A program made the position numbers and the translations under genes. Positions 53,833 through 61,866 of a stretch of DNA of 64,000 nucleotides are shown in pieces. The notes beneath the pieces are model-generated. The model saw only the letters and a list, made by a program, of their open reading frames with translations. It did no database searches and was not told the DNA's origin. Numbering within the stretch: the stretch's first letter is position 1; every line of letters begins with the position of its first letter. The stretch comes from Lentzea californiensis (GTDB taxonomy: Bacteria > Actinomycetota > Actinomycetes > Mycobacteriales > Pseudonocardiaceae): assembly GCF_024648825.1 (NCBI RefSeq), contig NZ_JANBBE010000005.1:468706-532705 (forward strand), in the 5' to 3' direction.

Positions 53833-55392
53833 ATGTCCGATGAAGTGCTCCAGGTGCCGCTCCACAAGGAGCTCGACGCGTTGTTCGGCCAGCACACGGC
53901 GGCCGGGCACTCGCGGGCGTTGGTCTACGGCGTCACCGACCAGGACGGGCTGTCGCACGCGGCTGGTTTCGGAAGGGTCGACGAGCACGGCGGCGTTCCC
54001 GACGCGGACGTGGTCTTCCCGATCGCCTCGATGACGAAGAGCTTCATCGCCTGTGCCGTGCTGATCGCCCGCGACCAGGGCAGGCTGTCCCTGCACGATC
54101 CGATCACCAGGCACGTCCCCGAGTTCGTTGTCGCCGGTGGCCAGCGGGACGTCCCCACGATCGAGATGCTCCTGGGCATGTGCGGCGGCCTCACCGAGGA
54201 CAACTCCTGGGTGGACCCGTTCATCAACACCCCCACCGAGGACCTCCTCGCCCAGGTGTCCAAGGGAGTCCGCCTCAGCCACCTGCCGGGCGCGGTCTTC
54301 GAGTACTCCAACCTCGGTTTCACGATCGCCGCCCTGGCCCTCAGCCGGGCGGTGGGCCGGCCCCTGGCGGAGTTCGTCACCGAGGAACTGCTGCGGCCGC
54401 TGGGCCTGACCTCGACGTTCTGCGACACCGCCGTGCCCGATCACCTCCCGCGCGCCGTCGGCTACTCGCTGGACCCGGAGGGGAACTGGGTCGCCTACCC
54501 ACCGCAGACCTCGGACGCGTTCCTCGGCGCCGGTGGACTGGTGAGCACGGTGCGCGACCTCGCGCGGTGGATCACCTGGCTCGGCTCCGCGTTCCGGCCC
54601 GAGCGACCCGAGGACGACACCCCGGTGCTGAGCCGCTTGTCCCGGCGGGACCTGCAGCGCGTTCGCGTGTTCATGCCACCATCGCTGACCTTGGGCGGGA
54701 TCGGGCAGCTCCGGTTGAGCTCCAGCGGATACGCCCTCGGCCTCGGGGTCGCGACCGACCTGCATCGCGGGACGGTCGTCTCCCACGGCGGCGGACTCCC
54801 CGGTTTCTGGCTCTACATGGCCTGGCACCCCGAATCGGGACACGGCGCGGTCGTCCTGACCAACGGCAACCGGGGCAATCCGGGCGGGCTCTGCGTCGAG
54901 GCGCTCGGACGCGTGCTGAACCACAACCAGGCCCACGCGACCACCGCCACGCTGTGGCCGGAAACGGTCGCGCTCCGCGCGCAGGCGGACTCGCTCATCC
55001 GGCAGTGGGACGACTCGCTGGCCGCACGGATCTTCGCCGAGAACATCGACTTCGACCGGCCGCTGTCGCAACGCCGCGCGGAACTCGACCGGCTCGTGGC
55101 CGAGGTCGGCCCTCTGCTCGACTCCCGACCGTCCTCCGTCGTCTCCGCCTCCACCGCCGCCGACGTCACCTGGTCGATCCCCGGTGAGCGCGGGGAGTTG
55201 CTGTGCATGATCCACCTGACTCCCGTGGAGCCGGCGCGCATCCAGGAGTTCGTCGTGAAAGCCGTTCCCGACGGCCGTCCGCGGACAGCCAGTTCCACGG
55301 ACATCTCGCTGCAGCGCCGTTTCGGCGACGCCTACCTCACCCCGGCGGCGAACGTCCGGGTCCGGCTCCCGGGAGCTGACAGGGAGGAGTGA
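53833..55392 (+). CDS. Serine hydrolase, beta-lactamase class C/esterase family
   Basis: A 519-residue penicillin-binding-like hydrolase: Ser66-x-x-Lys69 (ASMTKS), Tyr158-Ser-Asn160 (EYSNLGF) and SHGGGLPGF as the KTG-equivalent. These suit an esterase, D-aminopeptidase or DD-peptidase more than a beta-lactamase. The first ~360 residues are the catalytic fold; residues ~380-519 form an additional C-terminal domain (WPETVALRAQADSLIRQWDDSLAARIFAENIDFD) seen in some actinobacterial members. No signal peptide. The 3' end is followed after one base by a tiny membrane-protein gene. Confidence 0.83.
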   Translation: MSDEVLQVPLHKELDALFGQHTAAGHSRALVYGVTDQDGLSHAAGFGRVDEHGGVPDADVVFPIASMTKSFIACAVLIARDQGRLSLHDPITRHVPEFVVAGGQRDVPTIEMLLGMCGGLTEDNSWVDPFINTPTEDLLAQVSKGVRLSHLPGAVFEYSNLGFTIAALALSRAVGRPLAEFVTEELLRPLGLTSTFCDTAVPDHLPRAVGYSLDPEGNWVAYPPQTSDAFLGAGGLVSTVRDLARWITWLGSAFRPERPEDDTPVLSRLSRRDLQRVRVFMPPSLTLGGIGQLRLSSSGYALGLGVATDLHRGTVVSHGGGLPGFWLYMAWHPESGHGAVVLTNGNRGNPGGLCVEALGRVLNHNQAHATTATLWPETVALRAQADSLIRQWDDSLAARIFAENIDFDRPLSQRRAELDRLVAEVGPLLDSRPSSVVSASTAADVTWSIPGERGELLCMIHLTPVEPARIQEFVVKAVPDGRPRTASSTDISLQRRFGDAYLTPAANVRVRLPGADREE

Positions 55393-55393
55393 G

Positions 55394-55558
55394 GTGGATC
55401 CGAAGATTCGCAACGGCATGGTGGCCGTGTTCCTGATCAGTGCCGCCGGAGTGGCCACCCTGCTGCTCGAATGGCCCCTGATCATGCCGATCGTGCTGTT
55501 CCTGGGCGCATGTCTGGCGGGCGCGTACGTGGTGAGGCAGTCGCTGCGTCACCGCTGA
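55394..55558 (+). CDS. Small two-helix membrane protein (54 aa)
   Basis: Starts GTG two bases after the serine hydrolase stop, with GGGAGGAG within the end of that gene as Shine-Dalgarno. The product (KIRNGMVAVFLISAAGVATLLL, then PLIMPIVLFLGACLAGAYVVRQSL) has two hydrophobic helices and a basic C-terminus. No known family recognised. Tight coupling suggests it anchors or accompanies the serine hydrolase. Confidence 0.6.
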   Translation: MDPKIRNGMVAVFLISAAGVATLLLEWPLIMPIVLFLGACLAGAYVVRQSLRHR

Positions 55559-55594
55559 GCAACGCTGGAGGTGTACCGATCGGGTACCTCACCA

Positions 55595-56743
55595 TCAGGA
55601 GACTGTGGGCGCGCTGCGTCCCACGGCGGTGGGAAGGCGGATCGCGACCCAGAACGGCACGACCACCAGTGCCGCGGCCGCCCAGGCCAACGCGGGTGCC
55701 GCGGCGTCGAGCACCACTCCGCCCACCGCGGCACCCCCTGCCACCGCGCCGTTCCAGGCCGCGATGGTCAGCGACTGGGCTCGATCCGCGTCTCGTCCCG
55801 CGATCAGAGCCGTGACTGACTGGAACGCCGTGGGTGCGCCGCCGAACGCCAGGCCCCAGACCGCGCACGCCATCAGGGTTGTGGCCAGGTCGTCGGACAC
55901 CGCCAGCAAGACCATGCCGACCGCGGTCAGCAACGGGCACCAGCCCAGCACACCACGGGGATTGCGGTCCACTGTGGATCCGACCGCGAGAATTCCGCCC
56001 ACGGCAGCGACACCGAAGAGCAGAAGCGCCGTGGTCAGCAGGTCCTCCTGGTCCAACCGAGAGAGGACCGGACCTATGTAGGTGTAGAGCATGTTGTGTG
56101 CCAACGAGTACACGAACACCATGACCAGGATCTGGCGCAGCATCGGCAACGCATGTCGCGCCGGCCGGGCGGGCTCGGTCGTGACCGCCGGCACCACGAG
56201 CAGGATCCAGCACAGCAACGGCACCGCGATCGCCGCCATGACCGCGAACGACCAGCGCCAGCCGACCAGTTCACCGAGAGCCGTGCCGGCGGGCACTCCC
56301 GCCGCGAAGCCGATGGGCGTGCCCGCCATAGCGATCGCCAGCGCGCGTCCAGCCTGTCCCGGCGGCGCGATCCTCATCGCGTACACCGCCACCAGCGACC
56401 ACATCACACCGGTGATGGCGCCGGAGATCACGCGTGCGCCCAGGACGACACCGTAACCAGTGGATACCGCGATCGCGAGGTTCGTCACGACGAACCCGAG
56501 CACCAGCGCCACGAGCACGCGCTTGCGGGGCAGTCGGGACGTCAGCGCGGTCAACGGGATCGCGGTGACCGCGGTGGTGACCGCGTAGACGGTGACGAGC
56601 TGTCCGGCGGCGGACGGCGACACCCGCAGCTCCTCGGAGATGCCCAGGAGCAGCCCCGCGGGCAGCACCTCGGAAAGACAGCCGAGCAGCACCGTCAGGG
56701 TCAGTGCGAGCAGCGCCCGCCACGGCAGCCTGTTCTGGGACAA
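55595..56743 (-). CDS. MFS transporter (AraJ/Bcr-like, 12 helices)
   Basis: A 382-residue sugar-efflux/drug-type major facilitator: ALTLTVLLGCLSEVLPAGLLLGISEELRVSPSAAGQLVTVYAVTTAVTAIPLTALTSRLPRKRVLV is the standard opening with motif A, and [59 protein letters not shown] resembles AraJ/YdhP and chloramphenicol-efflux relatives. Start TTG 56743 with GAGAGG seven bases upstream. A strong hairpin separates it from the thioredoxin gene. Substrate unknown. Confidence 0.83.
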   Translation of the reverse strand: MSQNRLPWRALLALTLTVLLGCLSEVLPAGLLLGISEELRVSPSAAGQLVTVYAVTTAVTAIPLTALTSRLPRKRVLVALVLGFVVTNLAIAVSTGYGVVLGARVISGAITGVMWSLVAVYAMRIAPPGQAGRALAIAMAGTPIGFAAGVPAGTALGELVGWRWSFAVMAAIAVPLLCWILLVVPAVTTEPARPARHALPMLRQILVMVFVYSLAHNMLYTYIGPVLSRLDQEDLLTTALLLFGVAAVGGILAVGSTVDRNPRGVLGWCPLLTAVGMVLLAVSDDLATTLMACAVWGLAFGGAPTAFQSVTALIAGRDADRAQSLTIAAWNGAVAGGAAVGGVVLDAAAPALAWAAAALVVVPFWVAIRLPTAVGRSAPTVS

Positions 56744-56763
56744 GGGGTTCCTCTCGCGTGGGA

Positions 56764-56804
56764 GCCGCCCCGGCACGGGAGCAGGACACCCGTGCCGGGG
56801 CGGC
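56764..56804 (-). terminator. Strong hairpin after thioredoxin gene
   Basis: Perfect 16-bp arms, 56764-56779 (GCCGCCCCGGCACGGG) and 56789-56804, with a 9-base loop, begin 10 bases past the thioredoxin stop on the minus strand. This should end the rhodanese-thioredoxin transcript before the MFS gene. Confidence 0.8.
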
Positions 56805-56813
56805 GGACCGGGG

Positions 56814-57275
56814 TCAGCCCTTGGCCAGCTGGGCGTCGATCCACGTCCGCAGCGCGGTCTCGCCCTTGAACCCGATCATGCGGGAGCCCGGGAGCTCCGC
56901 CGTGTTGCGCACCGGCACCAGCGTGGGCAGGTACTGGATGCGGTAGCGGGAGGAGAGGTCGCGGCTGACGTCCACGTCGACCTCACCGAGCAGGAACCGG
57001 CCGCCGTACTCCGCGGCGAGCTTCTCGATCACCGGCTTGAGCTGACGGCAGGGCGGGCACCAGGTGGCGCCGAAGTCGAGGACGACCAGCCTGGTCTTGG
57101 ACTCCTCCATCACCTGCTGGTAGTTCGCGGACGTCACCTTGACGACGTTCTCCGCGCTGATCTGGATGGTCGAGCCGGCCACCGGAGCGGCCTGGGCCGC
57201 CGCGGGCAACACCGTCGAGGCCACGAGCGCCACGACGGCGACGCCCGCGCGCAGCCAGTTCTTGAGCAGGGACAT
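56814..57275 (-). CDS. Exported thioredoxin-like protein
   Basis: A 153-residue thiol-disulfide protein. N-terminal signal (LLKNWLRAGVAVVALVASTVLPAAAQAAP) followed by a thioredoxin fold with active site WCPPC in VVLDFGATWCPPCRQLKPVIEKLA, and the cis-Pro loop YLPTLVPV. It would act outside the membrane, on protein disulfides or sulfur carriers. The rhodanese gene lies 45 bases upstream on the same strand, so the two probably work on sulfur or redox chemistry together. Confidence 0.87.
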   Translation of the reverse strand: MSLLKNWLRAGVAVVALVASTVLPAAAQAAPVAGSTIQISAENVVKVTSANYQQVMEESKTRLVVLDFGATWCPPCRQLKPVIEKLAAEYGGRFLLGEVDVDVSRDLSSRYRIQYLPTLVPVRNTAELPGSRMIGFKGETALRTWIDAQLAKG

Positions 57276-57320
57276 CAGAACTCCTTGGTAGGCAGGGGAA
57301 GTACAGGCACCCGTGGGCGC

Positions 57321-57668
57321 TCAGCCGGAGGTCGTGGCGAGGCCGGCACCGACCCAGTCCTCGATGCCCTCGCGGTATTTGCGCACGTTCGAGTAACCCA
57401 GTCGAAGCAGCCGGGACCCCACGAGCTCGCTGTTGCGACAGGGCACGTTGGCGCAGTAGACGACGATCTCGGCGGCCTTGTCCGGCAGGACGTCGGGTGC
57501 GTGCCGGTCGGTGAGCTCGGCCGCCTGCTCGTAGGGGAATCCGGGGATGTTCACCGCGCCGGGCAGGTGTTCCCTCTCGTAGTAGCCCGCGGGCATGGTG
57601 TCGACCACCACCAGCGTGCCCGCGTCGATTCCTTTTCGGAGTTCCTCTCGGGAGATCAACGGCAACAT
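57321..57668 (-). CDS. Single-domain rhodanese
   Basis: 115 residues, one rhodanese fold: ISREELRKGIDAGTLVVVDTMPAGYYEREHLPGAVNIPG, then the active-site loop VVYCANVPCRNS. The family's catalytic Cys is the first Cys of this loop. It transfers sulfane sulfur or acts as a redox switch. ATG 57668 with AAAGGGA upstream. It lies between a LysR gene and the exported thioredoxin on the same strand. Confidence 0.87.
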   Translation of the reverse strand: MLPLISREELRKGIDAGTLVVVDTMPAGYYEREHLPGAVNIPGFPYEQAAELTDRHAPDVLPDKAAEIVVYCANVPCRNSELVGSRLLRLGYSNVRKYREGIEDWVGAGLATTSG

Positions 57669-57759
57669 CGGAGCGATCCCTTTCCGGCACGGTTCGCGCG
57701 GTGTTTCGCGCCGATTCCGAGTGTGGCCGGGTCAGGGGTTCACGCCCACTGCCAGCGCG

Positions 57760-58701
57760 CTATGCCACGCCGTTATCGAGCCATTCGCGATAGCGGTCGT
57801 TCTGCGCGACGAGCCGTTCGTAAACGGTCACGGCGGCGAGGTGCACGGCAGCGAACCGGTCACCGAGCGGGTGGTCCGCGCGCCAGAGCAGGACGTGCTG
57901 CACCTTCATGGGGTCACCGGCCAGCGGCCGGATCACCATGCCGGGAGGTTCGGGCGTGGTCGGCTGGACCAGGCACACCCCGTGCTCGCCGGACACCAGG
58001 CGGTGCCTCAGCGCGTCGACGTCGTGCGCGATGCGTGGGGTGAACCCGTGCGCCAGGCACATCTCGCGGAACACGACCCGGCAGCCGTCGCCGCAGCTGG
58101 ACACGATCCACTGCTCCTGCGCCAGGTCGCCCAGCTCGACGACGGGCGAGGCGGCCAGCGGGTGGCGCGCCGGCAGCGCCACGAACGAGGGCTCGACGAC
58201 CACCCGCTCGGCGCGCACGCCGTCCGGCACGGCCAGCGTCCGCGGACCGCAGATCATCGCCACCGCGAGGTCGACGCACCCGCCGGCGACCTGCGTGACC
58301 AGCCTGCTGTGCGACAGGTCCGCGCGGCTGGTGAGCTCGTGGCCGGGCAGCAGCCGCTCGACGCACCCGAACAGGCCGGGCACGAGGCTGCTGTCGTTCC
58401 AGCCGATCCGCAGGCCGCCGGGGGACGGCTGCTGCAGGCGGAAGTCCCGGTCCAGCTCGTCGAACGCCGGGATGATCGCCGCGGCGCGGGCGAGCACCAG
58501 CTCTCCGATCCGGGTCGGGCGCACGCCGCGCGGGCCGCGGTCGAAGAGCCGTTCACCCACCAGCTGCTCGATGCGGCGCAGCTGGTGGCTGAGGGCGGGC
58601 TGGGCCAGTCGCAGCTCGCCGGCCGCCCGGTTGAGGCTGCCCGCTCGTGCGATGGCGACGAGCACCCGCAGATGGCGGACCTGGAGCTCCATGTCACTCA
58701 T
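57760..58701 (-). CDS. LysR-family transcriptional regulator (CDPS-divergent)
   Basis: A ~313-residue LysR protein. HTH: MELQVRHLRVLVAIARAGSLNRAAGELRLAQPALSHQLRRIEQLVGERLFDRGPRGVRPTRIGELVLARA; C-terminal co-inducer domain follows (HELTSRADLSHSRLVTQVAGGCVDLAVAMI). It is divergent from the cyclodipeptide synthase across a region with the perfect palindrome GTTCGGCGCCGAAC, a plausible binding site. It could also drive the same-strand rhodanese/thioredoxin pair downstream. ATG 58692 is an alternative start. Confidence 0.87.
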   Translation of the reverse strand: MSDMELQVRHLRVLVAIARAGSLNRAAGELRLAQPALSHQLRRIEQLVGERLFDRGPRGVRPTRIGELVLARAAAIIPAFDELDRDFRLQQPSPGGLRIGWNDSSLVPGLFGCVERLLPGHELTSRADLSHSRLVTQVAGGCVDLAVAMICGPRTLAVPDGVRAERVVVEPSFVALPARHPLAASPVVELGDLAQEQWIVSSCGDGCRVVFREMCLAHGFTPRIAHDVDALRHRLVSGEHGVCLVQPTTPEPPGMVIRPLAGDPMKVQHVLLWRADHPLGDRFAAVHLAAVTVYERLVAQNDRYREWLDNGVA

Positions 58702-58730
58702 CAGACACGCCTGGCCGCACGCTGTCAGCA

Positions 58731-58744
58731 GTTCGGCGCCGAAC
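58731..58744. promoter_or_regulatory. Perfect 14-bp palindrome between LysR and CDPS genes
   Basis: GTTCGGCGCCGAAC is fully self-complementary and lies 30 bases upstream of the LysR start and ~136 bases upstream of the CDPS start. A looser pair, CGGCAG (58794-58799) and CTGCCG (58818-58823), follows. Both are candidate LysR sites for coordinated control of the divergent genes. Confidence 0.5.
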
Positions 58745-58879
58745 GGAGCAGGACGTTCGGGCGTTGGACGCATAAGGCGACGGCATGACCTTCCGGCAGT
58801 ACCCACCGGTTCCGCATCTGCCGATAGTGGTCGAATCCGGATTTCCCTGCCCCTGTGAATAAACCTTTCGGAGCCGACG

Positions 58880-59560
58880 GTGTTGCTGACAACTCCGCTG
58901 ACCGAGCACTGTGCCGCCCCTTTGCGGAGCGGCAGGCACGTGTGCATCGGTGTGAGCCCGTTCAACAGTTATTTCTCGGTGGAACGAATCACCGCACTCG
59001 CCCGCTGGGCGATGCGGGAATTCGAGCGCTTCCATTTCTTCGTGCCCGACCACGCGGCCGTGTACACGCTGGAGGCACTCGGCTACGAACCCGGCCGTGC
59101 GCAGCGCAAGGCCGGACGGCAGGGCCAGTACGTGGTGAACAAGATCTGCCGCGCCCTGCGCGACGTCGGCGTGCCGGAGCCGGAGGAGCACCTGCTCGAC
59201 GGCGCGACGCTGGCCCGCAACGACAGGTACCGGGAGCTGCTGCGCGACGCGGGTGCGTGGTTCATGACCGACGACGCCTTCGCCGCGGAGTGCCTGGAGG
59301 CCACGCGCTGGGTGCTCGACCGCCGTCTGCCCGACGGCCAGGCGCCCACCGAGGACCAGCTGCGGTGCGCCGTCCGGTACTTCCTCGCGGAACTGCCGAT
59401 GTTCATCGACACACCGGCGATCGCGGGCGTCGACAGCTCCGTGTTCGCCTACCACCAGAGGGTGGCGTTCCTGGAACGCCTGTACGCCAGGGAACTGGCC
59501 TGGCTGCCGAACCCCGCACAGGGTTTCGTCGTCCTGACGCCTCGTGAAGAGGCGGCCTGA
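58880..59560 (+). CDS. tRNA-dependent cyclodipeptide synthase (NYH subfamily)
   Basis: Makes a cyclic dipeptide (2,5-diketopiperazine) from two aminoacyl-tRNAs. 226 residues, the usual size. Nucleophile Ser26 lies in IGVSPFNSYFS. Using AlbC spacing, the key residues are Asn29 (=40), Tyr167 and Glu171 (=178/182, in RYFLAELP), and Tyr191-His192 (=202/203, in FAYHQR), which defines the NYH subfamily. FFVPDHAAVYTLEALGY and RKAGRQGQYVVNKI are other family blocks. GTG start with CGGAG six bases upstream. The next gene (NCS1 permease) begins two bases after its stop. No cyclodipeptide oxidase, P450 or methyltransferase is adjacent. Product not predictable here. Confidence 0.9.
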   Translation: MLLTTPLTEHCAAPLRSGRHVCIGVSPFNSYFSVERITALARWAMREFERFHFFVPDHAAVYTLEALGYEPGRAQRKAGRQGQYVVNKICRALRDVGVPEPEEHLLDGATLARNDRYRELLRDAGAWFMTDDAFAAECLEATRWVLDRRLPDGQAPTEDQLRCAVRYFLAELPMFIDTPAIAGVDSSVFAYHQRVAFLERLYARELAWLPNPAQGFVVLTPREEAA

Positions 59561-59562
59561 CG

Positions 59563-60864
59563 GTGGCACACGACGACTATTCGCTGAGCAGGCTGCCTCT
59601 CGAGGCCCGGAGGTCGTGGGTCTCCGTTGCCGTGCAACGGTTCGGGCAGGTCTCGGCGTTCCACCAGTTCCTCCTCGGCGCCACGCTCGGCCTCGGGATG
59701 ACGTTCTGGAACGCGGTCCTCGCGATCACGCTCGGGTCGGTGATGCTCGAGGTCGTCACGATCCTGATGGGGATCGCGGGCGTGCGGGAGAACGTGTCGA
59801 CGTCGGTGCTGGCCCGCTGGTCCGGGTTCGGGGCACGCGGTTCCGCGCTGGTCGGCCTGCTCGTGACGCTCAGCCTCGCCTGCTGGTTCGGCGTGCAGAA
59901 CGACGTGTTCGCGCACGGCCTGCACCGGCTGATGGGCGGCCCGCCGGTCTGGGCGTGGGCGGTGCTCGGCGGCCTCGTGGTGACCGTGATCGTCGTGGCG
60001 GGCTTCCACACCATGGCGTGGACGGCCTACCTCACCGTTCCCGCGTTCCTGCTGCTGACCGGCTGGACGATCGTCTCCGAGCTGCACCGGCACGACCTCT
60101 CGGACCTGGTCGGCACGACCCCGCCCGGCCCGGCGCTGAGCCTCGCCCAGGGCACCACGCTGGTCGCGGGCGCGTTCATCATGGGCGCCGTCATGACCCC
60201 CGACATGACGAGGTTCAACCGGCGTCCCTCCGACGTCGTGAAGCAGACGCTGATCAGCGTCACCCTCGGCGAGTACCTGATCGGCCTGACCGGAGTGCTG
60301 CTCGCGCACGCCGCCGGCAGCGCCGACGTGGTCGGCATGATCATGTCCAGCTCGGGCGTGGTCGGCACGCTGATCATGATCACGGCGATCCTGAAGATCA
60401 ACGACTGGAACCTCTACTCGGCGTCCCTCGGCCTGGTGAACACCGTCGACGTGCTGCTGGGCCGCAGGATCAGCCGATCGATCGCGACGCTGTGCCTGGG
60501 CGGCCTGGGCACGGTGCTGTCCGCCTTGGGCATCCTCGACCACTTCACGGTGTTCCTCACCTGGGTCGGGGTGATCACACCACCGGTCGCGGGCATCATG
60601 ATCGCCGAGTACTTCGTGGTGCGCACGTGGCGCGCGGAGCTGGACTCCTCGCGCGTGAGAGGAGAGCTGCCGGCCGTTCCGCCGGACTGGGTCCCGGCCT
60701 CGCTGGTGTGCTGGGCGGCCGGAACCGCGGTCGGTTTCCTGGTGCCGTTCGGCATTCCGACGATCAACTCCGTGGTGGTCGCGTTCGCGTTGTACGCTGC
60801 GATCGGAAGGGCGGCCGGGATCATGCGGCCGGCCCCGCGATCCCGGGTCGACACTCACCGCTGA
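59563..60864 (+). CDS. NCS1-family permease (cytosine/purine-type)
   Basis: A 433-residue 12-helix transporter: VAVQRFGQVSAFHQFLLGATLGLGMTFWNAVLAITLGSVMLEVVTILMGIAGVRENVSTSVLARWSGFGARGSALVGLLVTLSLACWFGVQNDVFA is the CodB-like nucleobase:cation symporter-1 core (helices 1-3, with the GxxLGLGMTFWNA and CWFGVQ blocks). Family members import cytosine, purines, allantoin or related compounds. Coupled to the CDPS (2-base gap), it may import a nucleobase used on the cyclodipeptide or transport the product. That is inference. Confidence 0.85.
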   Translation: MAHDDYSLSRLPLEARRSWVSVAVQRFGQVSAFHQFLLGATLGLGMTFWNAVLAITLGSVMLEVVTILMGIAGVRENVSTSVLARWSGFGARGSALVGLLVTLSLACWFGVQNDVFAHGLHRLMGGPPVWAWAVLGGLVVTVIVVAGFHTMAWTAYLTVPAFLLLTGWTIVSELHRHDLSDLVGTTPPGPALSLAQGTTLVAGAFIMGAVMTPDMTRFNRRPSDVVKQTLISVTLGEYLIGLTGVLLAHAAGSADVVGMIMSSSGVVGTLIMITAILKINDWNLYSASLGLVNTVDVLLGRRISRSIATLCLGGLGTVLSALGILDHFTVFLTWVGVITPPVAGIMIAEYFVVRTWRAELDSSRVRGELPAVPPDWVPASLVCWAAGTAVGFLVPFGIPTINSVVVAFALYAAIGRAAGIMRPAPRSRVDTHR

Positions 60865-60879
60865 TGGGGAAGTGACGGC

Positions 60880-61815
60880 ATGGAACTCGACGTCCACCAC
60901 CTGAAGCTCGTGCGGGCGATCGGCGAGACTGGCAGCCTGTCCGAAGCGGCGGTGCGGCTCGGGATCAGCCAGCCCGCCGTCAGCGGCAACCTCAAGCGCC
61001 TCGAGAACGCGTTGGGACAACGGCTGTTCGACCGCGGCTCCAGCACCGCGCCGGTCGTGCCGACACCCACCGGTGAACTGCTGCTCGACCGGATCAGCGC
61101 GGTGCTGCCGATGATGGAGGGGCTGGCGCGGGACATCGAGGTCCGCACCAGCCCGTCCGAGCTCGTGCGGGTGGGCGGGGTGTGCTCACCGGTCCTGTGC
61201 CACCTGCCCGCGATCGTCGACAGCCACCGGCCGCACGGGCCGTCCGCGTCGTTGTTCGACAGCGAATGCCGGGACCTCGTCGTGGACATGGTGGTGCAGC
61301 GACGGCTGGAAGTGGGCGTGGTCAAGGACTACCCGGGGTTCGAGGCGGTCGCGCCCGCGTCGGTGGACTTCGCGGTGGTGGCGCACGACCGGACGCTGGT
61401 GCTGCTGCGCGAGGACCATCCGCTGGCCCGGCACAAGGTGATCGGCCTGGAACAGCTGGCCGGCGAGCCGTGGGTGCTGCCCCCGCCCGACTCGACGCGT
61501 TTCCACGAGTACTTCCACAGGTCCTGCCGCCGCAAGGGTTTCACCCCTCGGGTGCAGTACGTCTCGGAGTCGTTCGGGATGACCGTGGCCGCGGTGCGCA
61601 ACGGCGCCGTCGGGTTGTCGCAGGCCGCGTGCGAGGGGCACCTGCAGGTCGCCGCCCGGCTGCTCGCGGACGACGCGCTGTCGCGCAGGTTCCTGCTCGT
61701 GTGGCACCGGGAGAGCGACTTCGCGCGGGTGGCGGGCGACGTCCTCGGGGACGCCGCGCTGGCCTACCGGCTCGAGTGCGAGGCCTCGCCGGTCTACTCC
61801 CGTTACCTGGCTTGA
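60880..61815 (+). CDS. LysR-family transcriptional regulator (downstream of CDPS-permease)
   Basis: A 311-residue LysR protein: MELDVHHLKLVRAIGETGSLSEAAVRLGISQPAVSGNLKRLENALGQRLFDRG, with a canonical HTH and then a ligand domain ending SDFARVAGDVLGDAALAYRLE. It lies 15 bases after the permease with GGGAAG before the ATG, so it is probably in the CDPS operon. It differs clearly from the divergent LysR on the other side, giving two LysR regulators around one biosynthetic pair. Confidence 0.87.
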   Translation: MELDVHHLKLVRAIGETGSLSEAAVRLGISQPAVSGNLKRLENALGQRLFDRGSSTAPVVPTPTGELLLDRISAVLPMMEGLARDIEVRTSPSELVRVGGVCSPVLCHLPAIVDSHRPHGPSASLFDSECRDLVVDMVVQRRLEVGVVKDYPGFEAVAPASVDFAVVAHDRTLVLLREDHPLARHKVIGLEQLAGEPWVLPPPDSTRFHEYFHRSCRRKGFTPRVQYVSESFGMTVAAVRNGAVGLSQAACEGHLQVAARLLADDALSRRFLLVWHRESDFARVAGDVLGDAALAYRLECEASPVYSRYLA

Positions 61816-61820
61816 CGAAG

Positions 61821-61854
61821 CGGTGTGCCCCTCCGGAACCGGAGGAGCACACCG
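61821..61854. terminator. Bidirectional hairpin between LysR and M1-like genes
   Basis: Arms 61821-61836 (CGGTGTGCCCCTCCGG) and 61839-61854 pair over 16 bp with one mismatch and a 2-base loop, five bases past the LysR stop and 13 before the M1-like gene's stop on the other strand. It marks the end of the CDPS unit. Confidence 0.8.
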
Positions 61855-61866
61855 CCGCCGGAACCG

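Noticed and set aside
57669..61866. Cyclodipeptide oxidase, P450 or methyltransferase next to the CDPS
   Set aside because: All open frames of adequate size in this stretch are accounted for by the two LysR genes, the CDPS and the permease; no tailoring enzyme motif is seen.
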